A stretch of 64,000 bases of DNA from Sciurus carolinensis (GCF_902686445.1 NC_062220.1:92318143-92382142); one strand, 5' to 3'; shown: positions 1-10,977, counted from the stretch's first letter. Numbers and translations: made by a program. Notes: a model not told the origin generated them from the letters alone.

Positions 1-27
1 GAGGATCTGGGTTTGATTTCTAGTATA
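1..27 (+). mobile_element. 3' end of an ID-type SINE, cut by the window edge
   Basis: The first bases match the end of the squirrel ID box (form CTGGGTTCAATCCCTGGTAC, here diverged), as seen complete near 43060-43105. The A-rich tail that should follow has become the purine tract beside it. The 5' part lies outside the window. Confidence 0.6.
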
Positions 28-153
28 AGAAAGAAAGAGAGAGAAGGAAAGAAAGGAAGGAAGGAAGGAAGGAAGGAAGGAAGGAAAGAAGGAAGGAAGG
101 AAGAAAGAAAGAAGGAAGGAAAAAAAGAAGGAAAGAAAAGAAAAGAAAAGAAA
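28..153 (+). repeat. Purine-only GAAA/GGAA microsatellite
   Basis: About 125 bases without a pyrimidine on this strand, mainly GGAA units with GAAA and GAAAA at the edges. It sits where the A-tail of the preceding ID element should be, so it probably grew from that tail. The open frame through it is an artefact of composition. Confidence 0.95.
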
Positions 154-1935
154 TGTAGCATTTCAAAAGAAAATTTTCTTTGTATTATTTTCTTGGCCTG
201 GGTTAAACAGCTATCTTGAAATAGAAATGAATACATTTTCATATAGAAAAATAGATAACTCTGTGGAGTGAAAATGAAGTTCATCCAAAATGTCCTGTCT
301 TCAGATAGATGTAAAACTCAGAAATGGGATGCACAACGTTTATCTTCATTCTTTTTATTTACATGTTATCATGCCCAGAGAACCGTATAATGTGAGCCTG
401 CCTATGTACGCATGCATGTTACTGTTTCACAGGGACTCAAACAAATTCAGTCTTGATGCAAGCTTGATGTGAAAAATGGTTGTAGTTTTGACTTTTAAAA
501 AATTATCTGTTTATTTCCCTTTCTCTGCCGATAACTCCTGGTTGTAATACTGAAATCTTATAAATACGGCACAGTTAACTCAACAAAATGAGCTTAGTGT
601 TCTCGGGCAGTCCAAGTTGACAACACATAATTTGGCACAATTTGGCGGGGCTTGAGTTTAAGACAAATACAAGACCGAGAAGCATAGAGGCTTTATTATT
701 TCTAAGTAAGTTCATGTCGTGCACAGGAGTTGAACTGATCAGCAACCCCAAGCCGCCCTCCAGACGCCCCATCCTGACGGTCTCATAAGTGTTGAGTTCA
801 CAGCACAACGTTTGTGCTTCCCAAATAGGGAAGTTGTTGTTTGAAATGGCCATCTGTGCCTTGGGCAGCAGCGGAGTGAATGCCATCTCCGTTGGCCCGC
901 CTCCCCCTCTGGCCCTGACGGTGTCACCCAGAGGTTGGAAGGGTGGAGAGAAAGGCCTGGCCCTTGCTTCCTGCAGTGTTGGGAAAGGGTGGAGGAGGAC
1001 AGTGCTACACAGAGCTGATGAATGGGGGCTTCCTTGTCCCGCTCTAGGACTCAAAATCACTTTTACACACAGAAGAAAAGAATATAAATGTAGAATTGCT
1101 TGAATTCTTGAGAAAATGGAAGACAAATAAAACTAAGATTTGTCAGGTGTCTATGTACCAGGTGCCATGTTGTGTCACTCAGGTGGCCCTAGGCCCAGTC
1201 CCAGATTTTGCCTGTTCCTCTAGCATGATTAGTAGTAGAGTTCCCTCTCATTTTCAGAACTTTTTTGGTCTGGACAATATATTATGCTGTCATCCTATGG
1301 ACAATCTGAGCAAGCACCCTTTAGGGGGACTTCCTTATTTCCATTGTTGGCACCTGGACATTGAGTCTCTGGGAGGTGAATTAACTCAGTCACTCAAGGA
1401 TCTATAACATAGATTGTTTCTGCTTCATCATGTTCTCTCCCAAAGAGTGTTTTATCTCTACAAAACAAATGGTACTGATCCAAGAGTAGGGCAAATTAAT
1501 TTATTTTCAAAGATATTCTAAGAGGAAACTTGATCTTTGAGTTGTTTTCTGGTGGTGGGGAGCTGGATTCGCCCTGAGCTTCCACATGCTCTCTCACCTG
1601 TTTCTTGTGACCAAGGGTGATATTTGGAGAATTAGACAGGGAACTGATGATCACAATCGAGGTTGTGATTTGAGCTCATGGACTATAAGAAAGTTAACAA
1701 ATCTACCTAAAAATCAGACCCAGAACTCCTCTTGCCTTATAGAGTCAGTGTCTGAGCCAACCCATGTGCCAGAGTCCAGGATGCTGGAATTCACTGTGTC
1801 ATGTGGCGACACCAGTTTCTGTCAATAAGTAGTAAAGGGCTTTTATCCAGTGGGTGATTAATAGATCTTATCTGGTAATACAAGACTAAGAGATTCAAGT
1901 CTTTTGGGTAAACACACAGCACAGGTGTAGGGAAT
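154..1935. other. Unique sequence, no feature recognised
   Basis: No repeat family or splice-bounded open frame was recognised. The overlapping frames at 575-1126 (minus) and 789-1103 (plus) lie on opposite strands in a GC-richer patch and have no recognisable domain. The patch at 720-1050 could be conserved non-coding DNA. Confidence 0.4.
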
Positions 1936-1937
1936 CT

Positions 1938-2020
1938 GAAAACCTTGATTCCACTTCCATCTAGCCATGTGACCTTCCTCAGAGTAGACTGACCTTTCTG
2001 GAATTGTTTCCTTATCTTCA
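1938..2020 (+). mobile_element. MIR SINE fragment
   Basis: The stretch has the order of a MIR core: a 'cattagctgtgtgacctt'-like segment (here AGCCATGTGACCTT), then the 'cctcagtttcctcatct'-like segment. It is followed by a GGA-rich patch at 2020-2062. Confidence 0.55.
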
Positions 2021-2117
2021 GAGAAAAAGAGGAAGGAGGAGGGAGAGGGAGGAGGAGGAGAAATAATTAGTTTGGAAGTGGTATCTGAGTGCAGGTGGGT
2101 CTTGCCTATTGCTAATT

Positions 2118-2207
2118 GTTGTAAATAAAGTTTTATTCACAATATAGCCAGATCCATTTGTTTACATATTGTTTATGGCAGTTTTTAAGCTACAACACAG
2201 TTGAGTA
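2118..2207 (+). mobile_element. Old DNA-transposon-like repeat, left half (split)
   Basis: It reads like the widespread mammalian repeat beginning AATAAAGTTTTATTCACA and running on to the CTACAACACAGTTGAG segment. The text continues at 2542 after the Tigger element, so this is the left half of an interrupted copy. I believe the family is a hAT-type MER element but do not assign a name. Confidence 0.6.
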
Positions 2208-2539
2208 CAGATCCTCCTTGACTTACAGGGTTTATCCTGATAAACCCATGATGAGTTGAAAATATGTCAAAATGCATTTAATCTACTTGGCCTCCTGAAC
2301 ATCACGGCTCAGCAACACAGTGTGGGTAAAGTGTCAGTTGTTTTCCCTGGTGATCTTGGGGTTGAATGGGAGCTGCAACTTGCTGCCACTGCCCAGCATT
2401 GAGAAAATGGACACTGATCAGCCCAGGAAAAGATCCAAATTCAAAATTCAAAGTGTGGTTTCTACTGAATGCACGTCAATTTTGCACCACTGTAAAGTCA
2501 GAAAATTGTAAGTTGAACCATTGAAGTTGGAACCATTTG
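2208..2539 (+). mobile_element. Tigger3/MER8-like non-autonomous DNA transposon
   Basis: Terminal parts CTCCTTGACTTACAGGG and GTAAGTTGAACCATTGAAG resemble the inverted ends of a Tc1/mariner-superfamily Tigger element. The middle carries the family's GGGAGCTGCA and GGAAAAGATCCAAA segments. TA dinucleotides at 2206-2207 and 2540-2541 are the expected target duplication. A second copy in reverse orientation lies at 59118-59568. The exact subfamily name is from memory; the superfamily is safer. Confidence 0.75.
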
Positions 2540-2626
2540 TAGTTGCAATGCAGACTATAGAACCAACCAAGCATAAAATGTTTACTATTTCTTCCTTTAC
2601 AGATAAAAGTTCGCTGAGCCCTGGAT
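2540..2626 (+). mobile_element. Old DNA-transposon-like repeat, right half (split)
   Basis: It contains AAAATGTTTACTATTTCTTC followed by CCTTTACAGATAAAAGTTCG, the right part of the repeat that starts at 2118. Removing the Tigger insert and one TA rejoins the text as GAGTAGTTGCAA. Confidence 0.6.
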
Positions 2627-4311
2627 TAAGTGAGCGCTGAGGACCCCTTTACTCTTTGGAACGTCCTTAACCTCCTAAAGAAGAGAAGGAGAAAGCAAAA
2701 AAGGTAAAATTCAAGTTATAAATCTGAGTCAAAAAAACATCCCAGAGAGCAATTTGCAAAGAATCCACACACAAGTCAATGGTCCTTAATGTGACAGATT
2801 GCTCCTCCTACTGGCCAGGAGGACTGTTTGAATATAAGATGGGTTCAGGGACCACAAGAGAAAACAAACAAATTTATAGGGAAGTCAGACCCTAAGATTC
2901 CTTGTCAAAATGGTGGTCAATACAGACTAGTAGGGCATTTCTGTTTCCCTCTGATGCCTTTGAAATTATAAAACACATGTTTTAAATAGAGAAATGCAGG
3001 GCATTTGGGTCCTCTAGTTGGAGTGTAAAGCTCTTTGGGAGAGAAATAAAGCTGAGAGGATAGGGAACGCATGCTGAAAAGAGCTTAATCATGAGAATGA
3101 AGCCAAAGCTAATAAACAGGACTGGATGGGCTCCCATGGCCCCAGACAGCGGTGAGGATGGTTATTGTTGCGATTGCATTAAATCATACTAATCCCAATG
3201 CCAAGAGCCACTTTGAATGATGAAGTGAAGCAGCCTGCAATGGCAACCAGGAGGCTCTGGGGTACTGCCCCAGCCGGGCGGGGCTGTTGTCAGCTCTCTC
3301 AAGCGAGCTCTGGATCCTGTCTTCGGGGCCCAACTCTGCCTTCAGAGGAGACTTGCAGAACTGGCAGATTTCAGTTTGGTTTGGAGTTTTGTTGTGTGTT
3401 TCTTGGCAGGAGGAGATCATCCTCCATCCATGGAGCGCCCCGGATTAATGGCTAAAGTAACACCTACTGGCGGGACCAACGCAGGCTCAGGGCAGCCTTT
3501 CTGCTGTTGATTCACGATTTTTCTTGACCCACAGCTTCATTCCATTTTGTTGGCTGGTGGAGGTTCCTGCCCGAAAGTCCAAACTTCAATTTCATGATAT
3601 GAATAACACACTAAATGGGACACTAGCTTTCCTCCCCAACATGAAGGATGTGCTCTGTAGTGGGGGAATCATGGGGGAGACAAGAGGAAGTTGTTTTGTA
3701 CTATAGTGAATCCCAGGACAAGAAATAAAATTGACTTCGACCCACACATTCTTGCCTTTGCTGTTTTCTTTCTTAAGTTTCCTTGAACTTCTGCCCCATA
3801 TCTTGAGGAACAGTTGAGATGAGGTCCTAGGAACCGAAACCTAATGGAAGCTTAGATTTTCCCTTTTGGCTCCAGTGAATTGAAGTAATTGTTGCCACAC
3901 TCCTGATGTGTTTCCTTTTCCATGATAAAATTTGGGGGGGGGAATGAGGTGGGGTATGAAAATCTATGGACATATGTTTGTTTACTCATCTTTTTTTTGC
4001 CCTTTCTCTGAACCCAAATTGTGCCAAAATGTGCTGTTTTGTTCTACTTGGTAAAAGGGTGCAGATATTTATCTCCCTTGTCTCTCTTGGGAATCTAAAG
4101 AAAATTTAAATGTTTCCTATAAAAATTTAAAATGGGTTAAATTAACTTGGAACATGGCAGTTACACTCTGCTACATTTAAAGCATTTATTTATATCATGG
4201 GTCGATATTGAGTGATATGAATTTTGTTCATTTTTGAAGGGTGTAATACCCTAACTGAAGGAACAACTTAGCATTTGTTGAATTGACTTTGTCCTGCCAC
4301 TACACCTATGT
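2627..4311. other. Unique sequence, no gene seen
   Basis: No transposon family was recognised. The part at 3100-3560 is richer in CpG than its surroundings and free of repeats, which would fit a conserved regulatory element, but no alignment is available to test this. A G8 run lies near 3934 and a T8 run near 3990. Confidence 0.4.
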
Positions 4312-4374
4312 GAAGAAGAAGAAGAAGAAGAAGAAGAAGAAGAAGAAGAAGAAGAAGAAGAAGAAGAAGAAGAA
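4312..4374 (+). repeat. (GAA)21 trinucleotide microsatellite
   Basis: Twenty-one uninterrupted GAA units, followed by a degenerate GGA/GAA/AAG tail to about 4400. Long pure GAA/TTC tracts can form triplex DNA and are often length-variable. Confidence 0.97.
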
Positions 4375-4660
4375 GGAGGAGGAGAAGAAAAGAAGGAAGA
4401 AATAAGAATGAAAAAGGAATGGAATTTCCTATAAACTAAATAATAAGTTTCTACTATAAAAAGGGAATGTTAATTGGAATGGCCAGGCATATCATACATG
4501 TATGTGCATGTCTGCATGCATGTGTTCTTGCCTGTGTGTATGTACCCACATGAGGTGGATAAGTAGAGGGGGGGCTTGACTGAGGGAACCAGGTCTTGAG
4601 TATAGATGGAGAGAGTTCTGGGGTTCACAGGTGTTGGAGTGAGAATGAATCCCATGTTGG

Positions 4661-4692
<32 letters not shown>

Positions 4693-5860
4693 GGTGGCCT
4701 GTATTTTCTGATCTGAGGAAGAGCAATCATCACTGCTTCTGAATTTTTAGGCAGGAAATCAGACCTGGTTCCTCTCTGTCCCCATTACAGCGGTGGTAGA
4801 AACCAAAGTTTGGAGCATATAAGGGTAAGAAAATGTACTCGCCTGATAAGTCTGAAGAAGAAGGCAATGCAATCCAGGCCATTTCCACTTCCTCTTCACC
4901 TCTCTTGGCCAAGAACAGTTGGCACTGGAGCACACCCTTATTCCACAGGAGCTCTTGCCTGATGCATTGCTTGATTACCCCACAGCCTGGAGAAAATTGC
5001 TTATTTTTGTGGCAACCTAATTCAACTAAGATTTTCCCTTTATGGGCTACCTGGAAATAAGGATCTCAAAGATGTCAAACTACCTGCTAAAGTTAATTCT
5101 CTTTTAAGTGACAGATCTCACAGAAAAGATTTGTTCTCATCTTACTTTCTCACCCTCTGTGAGTAGTAGCTGTGTGTGTGGACTATGGGAATTCCCATGG
5201 AGTCGCTGTTCTGGGAGAGGAATCTAGCTGGAGTAGTGACCTTGGCATTGGAATTCATGTCAGAACTGACACTCCAGGGGAACTTTCCATGTGCCCCACC
5301 TCCCAGGCATAGTGCACACTTTTAAAACTCTCAAAGACATTATTTATTACAGTGTTTGACAAATGATGGCATTGCACCAAAACATGTAGCTGTGGATTTT
5401 CCTCTTGTTGGCTATATTTGCAGTTCTGAGCCTCCCAGGCACATGGCAAAGTCTTACTTCCTACCTGAGCCAAAAACTTTCACCAAGCTGATACTGCCTG
5501 ATGGAACTGAGAATTGAGGTCCTTGTTTGCATAAGTAGGTGGTCGATATATATTTATTCAATCAAGCATTTTGGGTTTTAATTAGAGGTTGAAGAATGTA
5601 TGGAGAGGTGTTTTAAGAGAAGCAAAGTAATGTGCAGACAGGTCTATGCTCTTTAATTAGCTCTTTAAACCTGAGCAGTATATTATCAAGCTGACATTTT
5701 TGAAAAAACATAGTATCCAATACTGGGAAGTGGTTGGGAAACGAACATACTTCTCTTATACTAATGTGAGTGCAAATTGTTATGAGCTTCTGAATAAAAG
5801 TATTTGTGTACTCTAAATAATGTCTCTTTAAGTAATTTGTCCTAAGATGTAATCTGTGAT

Positions 5861-5862
<2 letters not shown>
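4375..5862. other. Mostly unique sequence with a T-run
   Basis: A run of about 26 T at 4666-4692 looks like the tail of a minus-strand retroposon, but no SINE body was recognised beside it. The rest holds no recognised repeat and no convincing exon. Confidence 0.4.

Positions 5863-5898
<36 letters not shown>
5863..5898 (+). repeat. (AC)18 dinucleotide microsatellite
   Basis: Pure alternating AC over 36 bases. The valine/cysteine-rich open frames on the minus strand here are produced by the repeat. Confidence 0.97.
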
Positions 5899-5901
<3 letters not shown>

Positions 5902-5934
5902 AATTTTCATCACCCCATTGCAAGAATGAAAAGT

Positions 5935-6290
5935 TAAAATAAAATGCCCAACAAAGAGGGGTGGTGAATAGATTATGGCATACATATTCTGAAGATGTAT
6001 CATTTTGGAAGACTAAATAGTCTTCAAAATAGCACAGAAAGGCATTTTTTCCCAATATAATTTAAGTGGGGAAAAAAATCAGGACGAAATAAGAATTAAT
6101 CACACAATTTTGGCAAATAATATATGTATAGGAAAAGGATTAGAAGAACACAATTAACAATACATTTTGTTTTATATCTAGCTGGTGAGGTTATGGAAAT
6201 TTTCTTTTCTCTAGTCATCATATTTTCAACAGCACACACGAATTACTCTTATAATTAAAAAAAATTCATACATATAATTTCTGCCTGAAG
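5935..6290 (+). mobile_element. Old L1 (L1M-type) 3' UTR fragment
   Basis: The order of segments resembles ancient L1 3' ends: GAATAGATTATGGCATACAT, a middle part with AATATATGTATAGGAAAAGG, and an end with ATTACTCTTATAATTA. Divergence is high, so the subfamily is not assigned. Confidence 0.5.
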
Positions 6291-6960
6291 AACTAAGCAA
6301 TTCATCAAAAGAGTATAAACAAAAGTAACATTATTTAATTTAACCAGGTCTTGTTGTATCCATTAAAGTTGAGACTGCTTATAAGAAATATATATGATAA
6401 GATGACTAAGCATGATTTAAAAATCAGGATTAAAGAAAAATAAATTTGAATTACAATGTTGGAATTAAGAGGTAAAAACAGAACCCAGAGCTATAGGCAA
6501 CAGAGACAGACTTAATTGCATTAGTGGAGCCATAGCTGGAGGATGGTTCCTAGTGGCTGCAGGAGGAGGGAATGCTTCTCAGCAGAGGTTGAGATTTTCA
6601 CTGTGCCTGAGGAGTGAGCTTTTCCCAAGGGGAAGGGAAGTTTTCCAGACCTGAATTTTGGAGGCACTAATATGAGGTTTTACCTAGTTGATACCCAGAC
6701 ATGAACTGAACAGATTCCTTGTAATATATCACTGTGGAAGATCCCACAAGTCTGTGTTTAGGGTATCCCTTAATGGAAGTCAGTGGCAGAACTTTAAATT
6801 AGATCCCAGTGAGAACTGCATGGGGCCTGTCCTAATTTGAGTTCTTCCTAAAACAAAACCCAAGATAAGGACTTGTGGATCACTTCCCTTTGAGTATAGG
6901 CATGACCAGTGAGTGACCTGCTTCCAACAAATGAATATGGCACAGATGGCAGGATAGCAA
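6291..6960. other. Unique sequence, no feature recognised
   Basis: No repeat or exon was recognised. The DNA is AT-rich up to about 6480 and more mixed after it. Confidence 0.35.
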
Positions 6961-7357
6961 TTCCTTGGCTCTATTTCAGGATATTGTTAACTTGTGTCTT
7001 ATGTACAGACTCTCTCCTTTGCTGATTTTGCTGAAATACGTTGCCATATTGGAAATACACACATGGCAAGGAACTGAGGGCAGATGCCAATCAAACACCA
7101 GCTGGAGTCCGGCCCCAGTTCAACGGTTCAAAGGAACTGAATCCTGCCAACAAATGCCTGGAAAGTCTTCCAGAAGACTTTCAGGTGAGAACCCAGTGCT
7201 ACCCAATAACCTGATTGCAGCTTCATAAGAGACCATAAAACAGAGGATCCAGCTAATGACATAGATTCTATGACTGTAGAAATTATGAGATAATAATGTG
7301 AATTGTTCTAAGACACTAAGGTTGTGGCCATTTGTCACACCAAACAACTAAATACAG
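6961..7357 (+). mobile_element. MaLR-type LTR (MLT1-like)
   Basis: It shows the landmark order of this LTR class: CACATGGCAAGGAACTGAGG, GGAACTGAATCCTGCCAAC, a CATAAGAGACC segment, and a GAAATTATGAGATAATAATG end. The same landmarks occur at 45540-46016 and, reversed, at 9635-9985. It is an old solo LTR with no internal retroviral sequence beside it. The subfamily is not assigned. Confidence 0.65.
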
Positions 7358-7371
7358 ACCGGTCCCTAAGA

Positions 7372-7470
7372 TCCTGGGACTTAGACCCAGGCCTGACTGA
7401 ATTCTGAACCTACTTCTTCTCTGCTAGCTTTGAATTTAACAATTTAGCAAATTTTTCTGAACTACCCTAG
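7372..7470 (+). mobile_element. MIR fragment, diverged
   Basis: A GACCCAGGCCTGACTGAATTC segment followed by a weak match to the MIR core. The call is tentative. Confidence 0.35.
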
Positions 7471-7475
7471 ATGTA

Positions 7476-8088
7476 CAGTCTTGCATCACCTAGTGATATT
7501 TTGTTAGAAATGTGTCCTTAGGCCATGTTGTCACTCTGCAAACACCATTGAATGCACTTACACAAACCTAAGTGGCCTAACCTACACAGCCAGGCTAGAT
7601 GGGTGGTCCATTCATCGCTCTTAGGCTGCAAACCTGTACTGTCTGTTACTGTTGGGAGTGCTGTGGGCGACTGTAACATAATTGTTAAGTATTTGTGTAT
7701 CTAAACATATGGAAATGTAGAAAAGGCACTGTAAACCTAGAGTGTAAAAGATAAATGTACATCTATAGCGGGCCCTTACCATGAAGTAGGCTGCAGGACT
7801 GGAAGCTGATATGGGGAGTCGTGGAGTGAGAGGGGAGTGAACGGGCAGGCCCAGGACATTTCTGCACTCTTCAGTAGATTTTATAAATACTCTGCACTTG
7901 GTTTACACTAAATTATTTTAAAATGCTTCTTCCCTTTCTTCACTAGTAAACATCTACTAGTTAACCTTAGCTTACTTTAGCTTTTTAATTTTATAAAGTT
8001 TTAATTTTTTTTTTTACTATTTTGTGAGAACACTTAGCTTCAGACACAAATATATTATATACCACTATACAAAAAATATTTTCTTTCT
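7476..8088 (+). mobile_element. Tigger-type (Tigger4/Zombi-like) transposon, part 1
   Basis: It starts CAGTCTTGCATCACC after a TA. It continues with family landmarks ACTTACACAAACCTAAGTGG, ACTGTAACATAATTGTTAAG and AACATATGGAAATGTAGAAA, then the internal CTAGTTAACCTTAGCTTAC part. An ID SINE interrupts the element at 8089. The name is uncertain; the Tc1/mariner superfamily is likely. Confidence 0.7.
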
Positions 8089-8177
8089 TTGGATTTATTT
8101 AGTTTTGTACTGGGGATTAAACCTAGGGCTTTGTGCATGCTAGGCAGGTGCTCTACTACTGACCTACAGTGCTGGCT
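8089..8177 (-). mobile_element. ID SINE inserted in the Tigger element
   Basis: The minus-strand ID box (TACTGGGGATTAAACCTAGG, then a CTAGGCAGGTGCTCTACTAC segment) is flanked by a perfect 12-bp duplication TATTTTCTTTCT at 8077-8088 and 8178-8189. The T-rich side at the left is the SINE tail. It is younger than the transposon it splits. Confidence 0.9.
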
Positions 8178-8745
8178 TATTTTCTTTCTATATATCCTTA
8201 TTCTATAAGCTTTTTTCTATTTAATTTTCTTCTTACTTAAATATTTGTTGTTATTTAAAATGAAGACATAAAGACACATTAGCCTAGGCCTGCACAGGAT
8301 CAGGATCACCAGTGTCACTGTCTTCCACCTTCACATCTTGTCCTACTGAAGGCTTTCGGAACAGCAACATACAAGCAGCTGTCACCTCCTAAGGCCTCAA
8401 AGCCGCCTGCTGGGATCCCTCCTGAAGGACCTGCCCCTGGCTCTTCTTGGGGTGTTATTCTTTTCAGAAATATATCCATGGTGGATTGCTTGGTTTGTTT
8501 CTTTTTTTCATCATGAATTTGCTTTTAAGCAGATAATGGGCCAAGAACATGCTTCTGTATTCACGAAAACCTTTCAGGGTTGGAGTCCCTGGTTTCATAC
8601 TTTTTTAAGAAGTTTGTTGAGGACTTCAAAGCTTCTGCTATGCTCTTCACTGTGAGCTTTCTTGGAGTTCTTCTTTTTCTTTTCCTGCAGTTCCTGATTC
8701 TCTTGCCTCTTCTTCACATGTGTTCCTGTTCCAGTTCTATTATAA
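8178..8745 (+). mobile_element. Tigger-type transposon, part 2, with transposase remnants
   Basis: The text resumes with TATATCCTTATTCTATAAGC, ACACATTAGCCTAGGCCTGC and TCTTCCACCTTCACATCTTG. From about 8450 on, the minus strand has a lysine-rich decayed frame (ending about 8595) that fits the carboxyl part of a Tigger transposase. The right end of the element was not located. Confidence 0.6.
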
Positions 8746-8879
8746 TCCTGTGAGGTTGAACAAAATGTTTTCATGTGGCACATGATTGTAATTAGTTCCG
8801 TTTGTGACCTTTATCACTGTTAATACCTTTATTTAAGCACTTTCCATATTGAATTGTAATTTTCTGTTTTGTTATCTGT

Positions 8880-9005
8880 CTCTCTTTTGTTAGACAGTGA
8901 ACATTTTAGGGATAGGGACTGATTCATCTCTGCATCTCTGGCACCTGGCCCAGACCCAACACTCAGGTTCTTTGGAAATACTTATTGAGTTAATGAATAA
9001 TTAAT
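8880..9005 (+). mobile_element. L2 LINE 3' end
   Basis: It shows the L2 end pattern: GACAGTGAACATTTTAGGGA, CATCTCTGCATCTCTGGCAC, then AATACTTATTGAGTTAATGA. Only the last 120 bases or so are present. Confidence 0.75.
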
Positions 9006-9047
9006 TGCTCTGCAAGACAGTATAAACAAATCAACAATTGAATTCTA

Positions 9048-9160
9048 AAGATATTTATTTATTGATGTCTGCAATGTGGCAGACACTGGACCATGTGCTA
9101 GAAATTCAAACATGAACAAATCACTATTTCTTACCCTAAAGTTACTGAAGCCTAGAAGAG
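9048..9160 (-). mobile_element. L2 LINE 3' end, reversed
   Basis: It reads ATTTATTTATTGATGTCTGC, GGCAGACACTGGACCATGTGC, AACATGAACAAATCAC, the reverse complement of the L2 end with moderate divergence. Confidence 0.6.
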
Positions 9161-9634
9161 AAGGCAGCCACATTAAAAAGAATGTCAGCGCAGAACAGTA
9201 AGCAATTCCAGAGAGCTGCGAAATTGAACCATATGAAATGGCCATTTGTATAAGTCAGAAATGACTGCATGTGAGCCATATTATATTATGCGAATTGACC
9301 TAGTAAAGATTATGCTGCCAGAACACAAGGTGGAATAATTAGTGAATCTAACATCTTGATTATGAGGGTTTTAATTCTAAGGCTTGGGAAAATGCCAGAC
9401 ATTTGAGTCCTTAGCAAACAGTAAAGGACAATTTTGGGTATGCAACCAGAGAAGTGATAGTATCACAGACAAGCAGGATGGTTGGTGCATTAATGGAGCT
9501 GAGGAGTAAATGAGAAAGAGGTTTTCGACTGCTAACTTCAGAGAAAAACTTTTTTAACATCTCACTTCCCTAAGCTAATTGCTATCAAAATGACTAGTGA
9601 GAAAAATGTATCCTGTGCAATTGCAGCTTAAGCG
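9161..9634. other. Unique sequence, no feature recognised
   Basis: No repeat family or exon was recognised. Confidence 0.35.
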
Positions 9635-9985
9635 ATTAGTTATCCTTCGCTGCATAACAAATGATTCCCAATGACACCACAATGACGTATCTTCTCCCTC
9701 AGATTCTGCAGTCTGAGAGGTCAGGCACAACTTAACTAGGTTGCCTGCCACAAATTGCAATCAAGGTGTCAGCTGGGACTGAAGTTATCTTGTGGTGTGA
9801 CTAGGGTGGATGCGGATCCACTTCCAAGCTCACTCACATGGCAGTTGGCAGGGTTCAGTTCTCATGGGCCATTGGATAAAAGTCCTCTGGTTTTTGATGA
9901 CTTTTGGCTGAAGACAACCCAACTCCTTGCCCTGTGGGCCTCTCCATATTGCAGCTCACATCATGACAGCTGAATTCCATCATCT
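9635..9985 (-). mobile_element. MaLR-type LTR (MLT1-like), minus
   Basis: It begins TTCGCTGCATAACAAATGAT, then TGCAATCAAGGTGTCAGCTG, GATCCACTTCCAAGCTCAC and GGCCTCTCCATATTGCAGC. This is the reverse order of the landmarks in the LTRs at 6961 and 45540. Confidence 0.7.
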
Positions 9986-10227
9986 GTCACCCTCTCCCTC
10001 CCCCTTCCTGTCTGTACATAGTTCACTTCCCCTCCGAAGATCTACCTTATCTTGGTAACCTCTGTGATACCTGGTAGAACCAGGCTCAGCTTGTCTCTGC
10101 TCGTGTTGTTTCCTTAGAAGACCCATTTCCTCCCTTATATTTCTGCTTGGGGTAAACAACTCATCTTTCACTTCCAATTATTCCCTGGTCATCTCCTACA
10201 TACACTATTCCACTGTACATCTGTAAT

Positions 10228-10348
10228 ACATCTCAGCACATCTTGCTTTGTCATCGAATGCTCTGAGCACACAATTTTTCCTTCCACTCAGTTATAAGCT
10301 ATTTGAGGGCAAGAGTCTCATCTTTTCATTAAAAAAAAAAAAATCTCC
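10228..10348 (+). mobile_element. L2 LINE 3' part, interrupted by an ID
   Basis: ACTCAGTTATAAGCTATTTG, then AGGGCAAGAGTCTCATCTTT, matches the L2 'gagggcagggactgtgtctt' region. An A-rich stretch follows, into which the ID element inserted. Confidence 0.55.
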
Positions 10349-10427
10349 ATAAGGCTGAGATGCAGCTCAGTCATAAGTACTTGCCTAGCATGTGCAAAGT
10401 CCTGGGTTCAATTCCCAGAAATGAAAA
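10349..10427 (+). mobile_element. ID SINE, plus strand
   Basis: The body GGCTGAGATGCAGCTCAG, TTGCCTAGCATGTGCAAAG, CTGGGTTCAATTCCCAG holds the tRNA-like A and B boxes in order, followed by an A-tail. AAAAAAAAATCTCC at the left, ending at 10348, is repeated after the tail, ending at 10441; this is the target duplication. Confidence 0.9.
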
Positions 10428-10441
10428 AAAAAAAAATCTCC

Positions 10442-10904
10442 GAAGTGGGAAATCCAGCCCTTTCTTACATGGCATTCATTTAATAAGATATTTGTTGGTT
10501 TTAATTCAACTGAATTCATTGTAAACCCCTTTAGACCGGTTCTTTTTGTGTTGAATGTGAACACTCAGGGAATTCTGATTACACTGAGACAATACAGATA
10601 ATGTTGGCATTGAAATGAATTTTCATTTGTAAATAATTCACATGTAACAAGGAGCCACCTTGTTATAATGTTGCCCCTGAAATTCTGGCTCACTAACGCA
10701 CCCGGAAAGGTGACATTGTGCAAAGTGCGAGTGTTGCCTTTTTGGGAGATAACTAAGGAGTCAAGGGATCATGAAACTAAGGGCATGCCAGATGTCCTTG
10801 ATCCTGTGAATGGCTTTGTCCCTTTTCTCTCTCTCTTAGTGAAGCAATATGAACTATAAGATTGGCCAAATTTTCAGGATGGCCCTGAGCTAAATCATCT
10901 CATT
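10442..10904. other. Unique sequence, no feature recognised
   Basis: No repeat family was recognised. The 63-codon frame at 10668-10859 has no recognisable domain or splice context. Confidence 0.35.
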
Positions 10905-10977
10905 AATTCGTCCCACAATTTTATTGAGCCCCAGCTCCTTGGCAACCACGGTGCTAGATACTGGGGACATAGTGGTG
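10905..10977 (-). mobile_element. L2 LINE 3' end, reversed, left part
   Basis: ATTTTATTGAGCCCCAGCTC, GGTGCTAGATACTGGGGACA match the reversed L2 end. The text seems to resume after the LTR at about 11390 (GGGCGAACAAAATGGACAAG), so the LTR landed in this L2. Confidence 0.65.

Noticed and set aside
13..219. Lysine/glycine/arginine-rich frame at the window start
   Set aside because: It is a translation of the GGAA/GAAA microsatellite.
5613..6055. Cysteine/valine-repeat frames on the minus strand
   Set aside because: They are produced by the (AC)18 repeat; similar artefacts occur at 13076-13408, 14172-14439 and 62190-62498.
10349..10427. A functional tRNA gene at the ID element
   Set aside because: A- and B-box-like sequences are present because ID elements derive from a tRNA, but the cloverleaf is not kept and an A-tail and target duplication follow.
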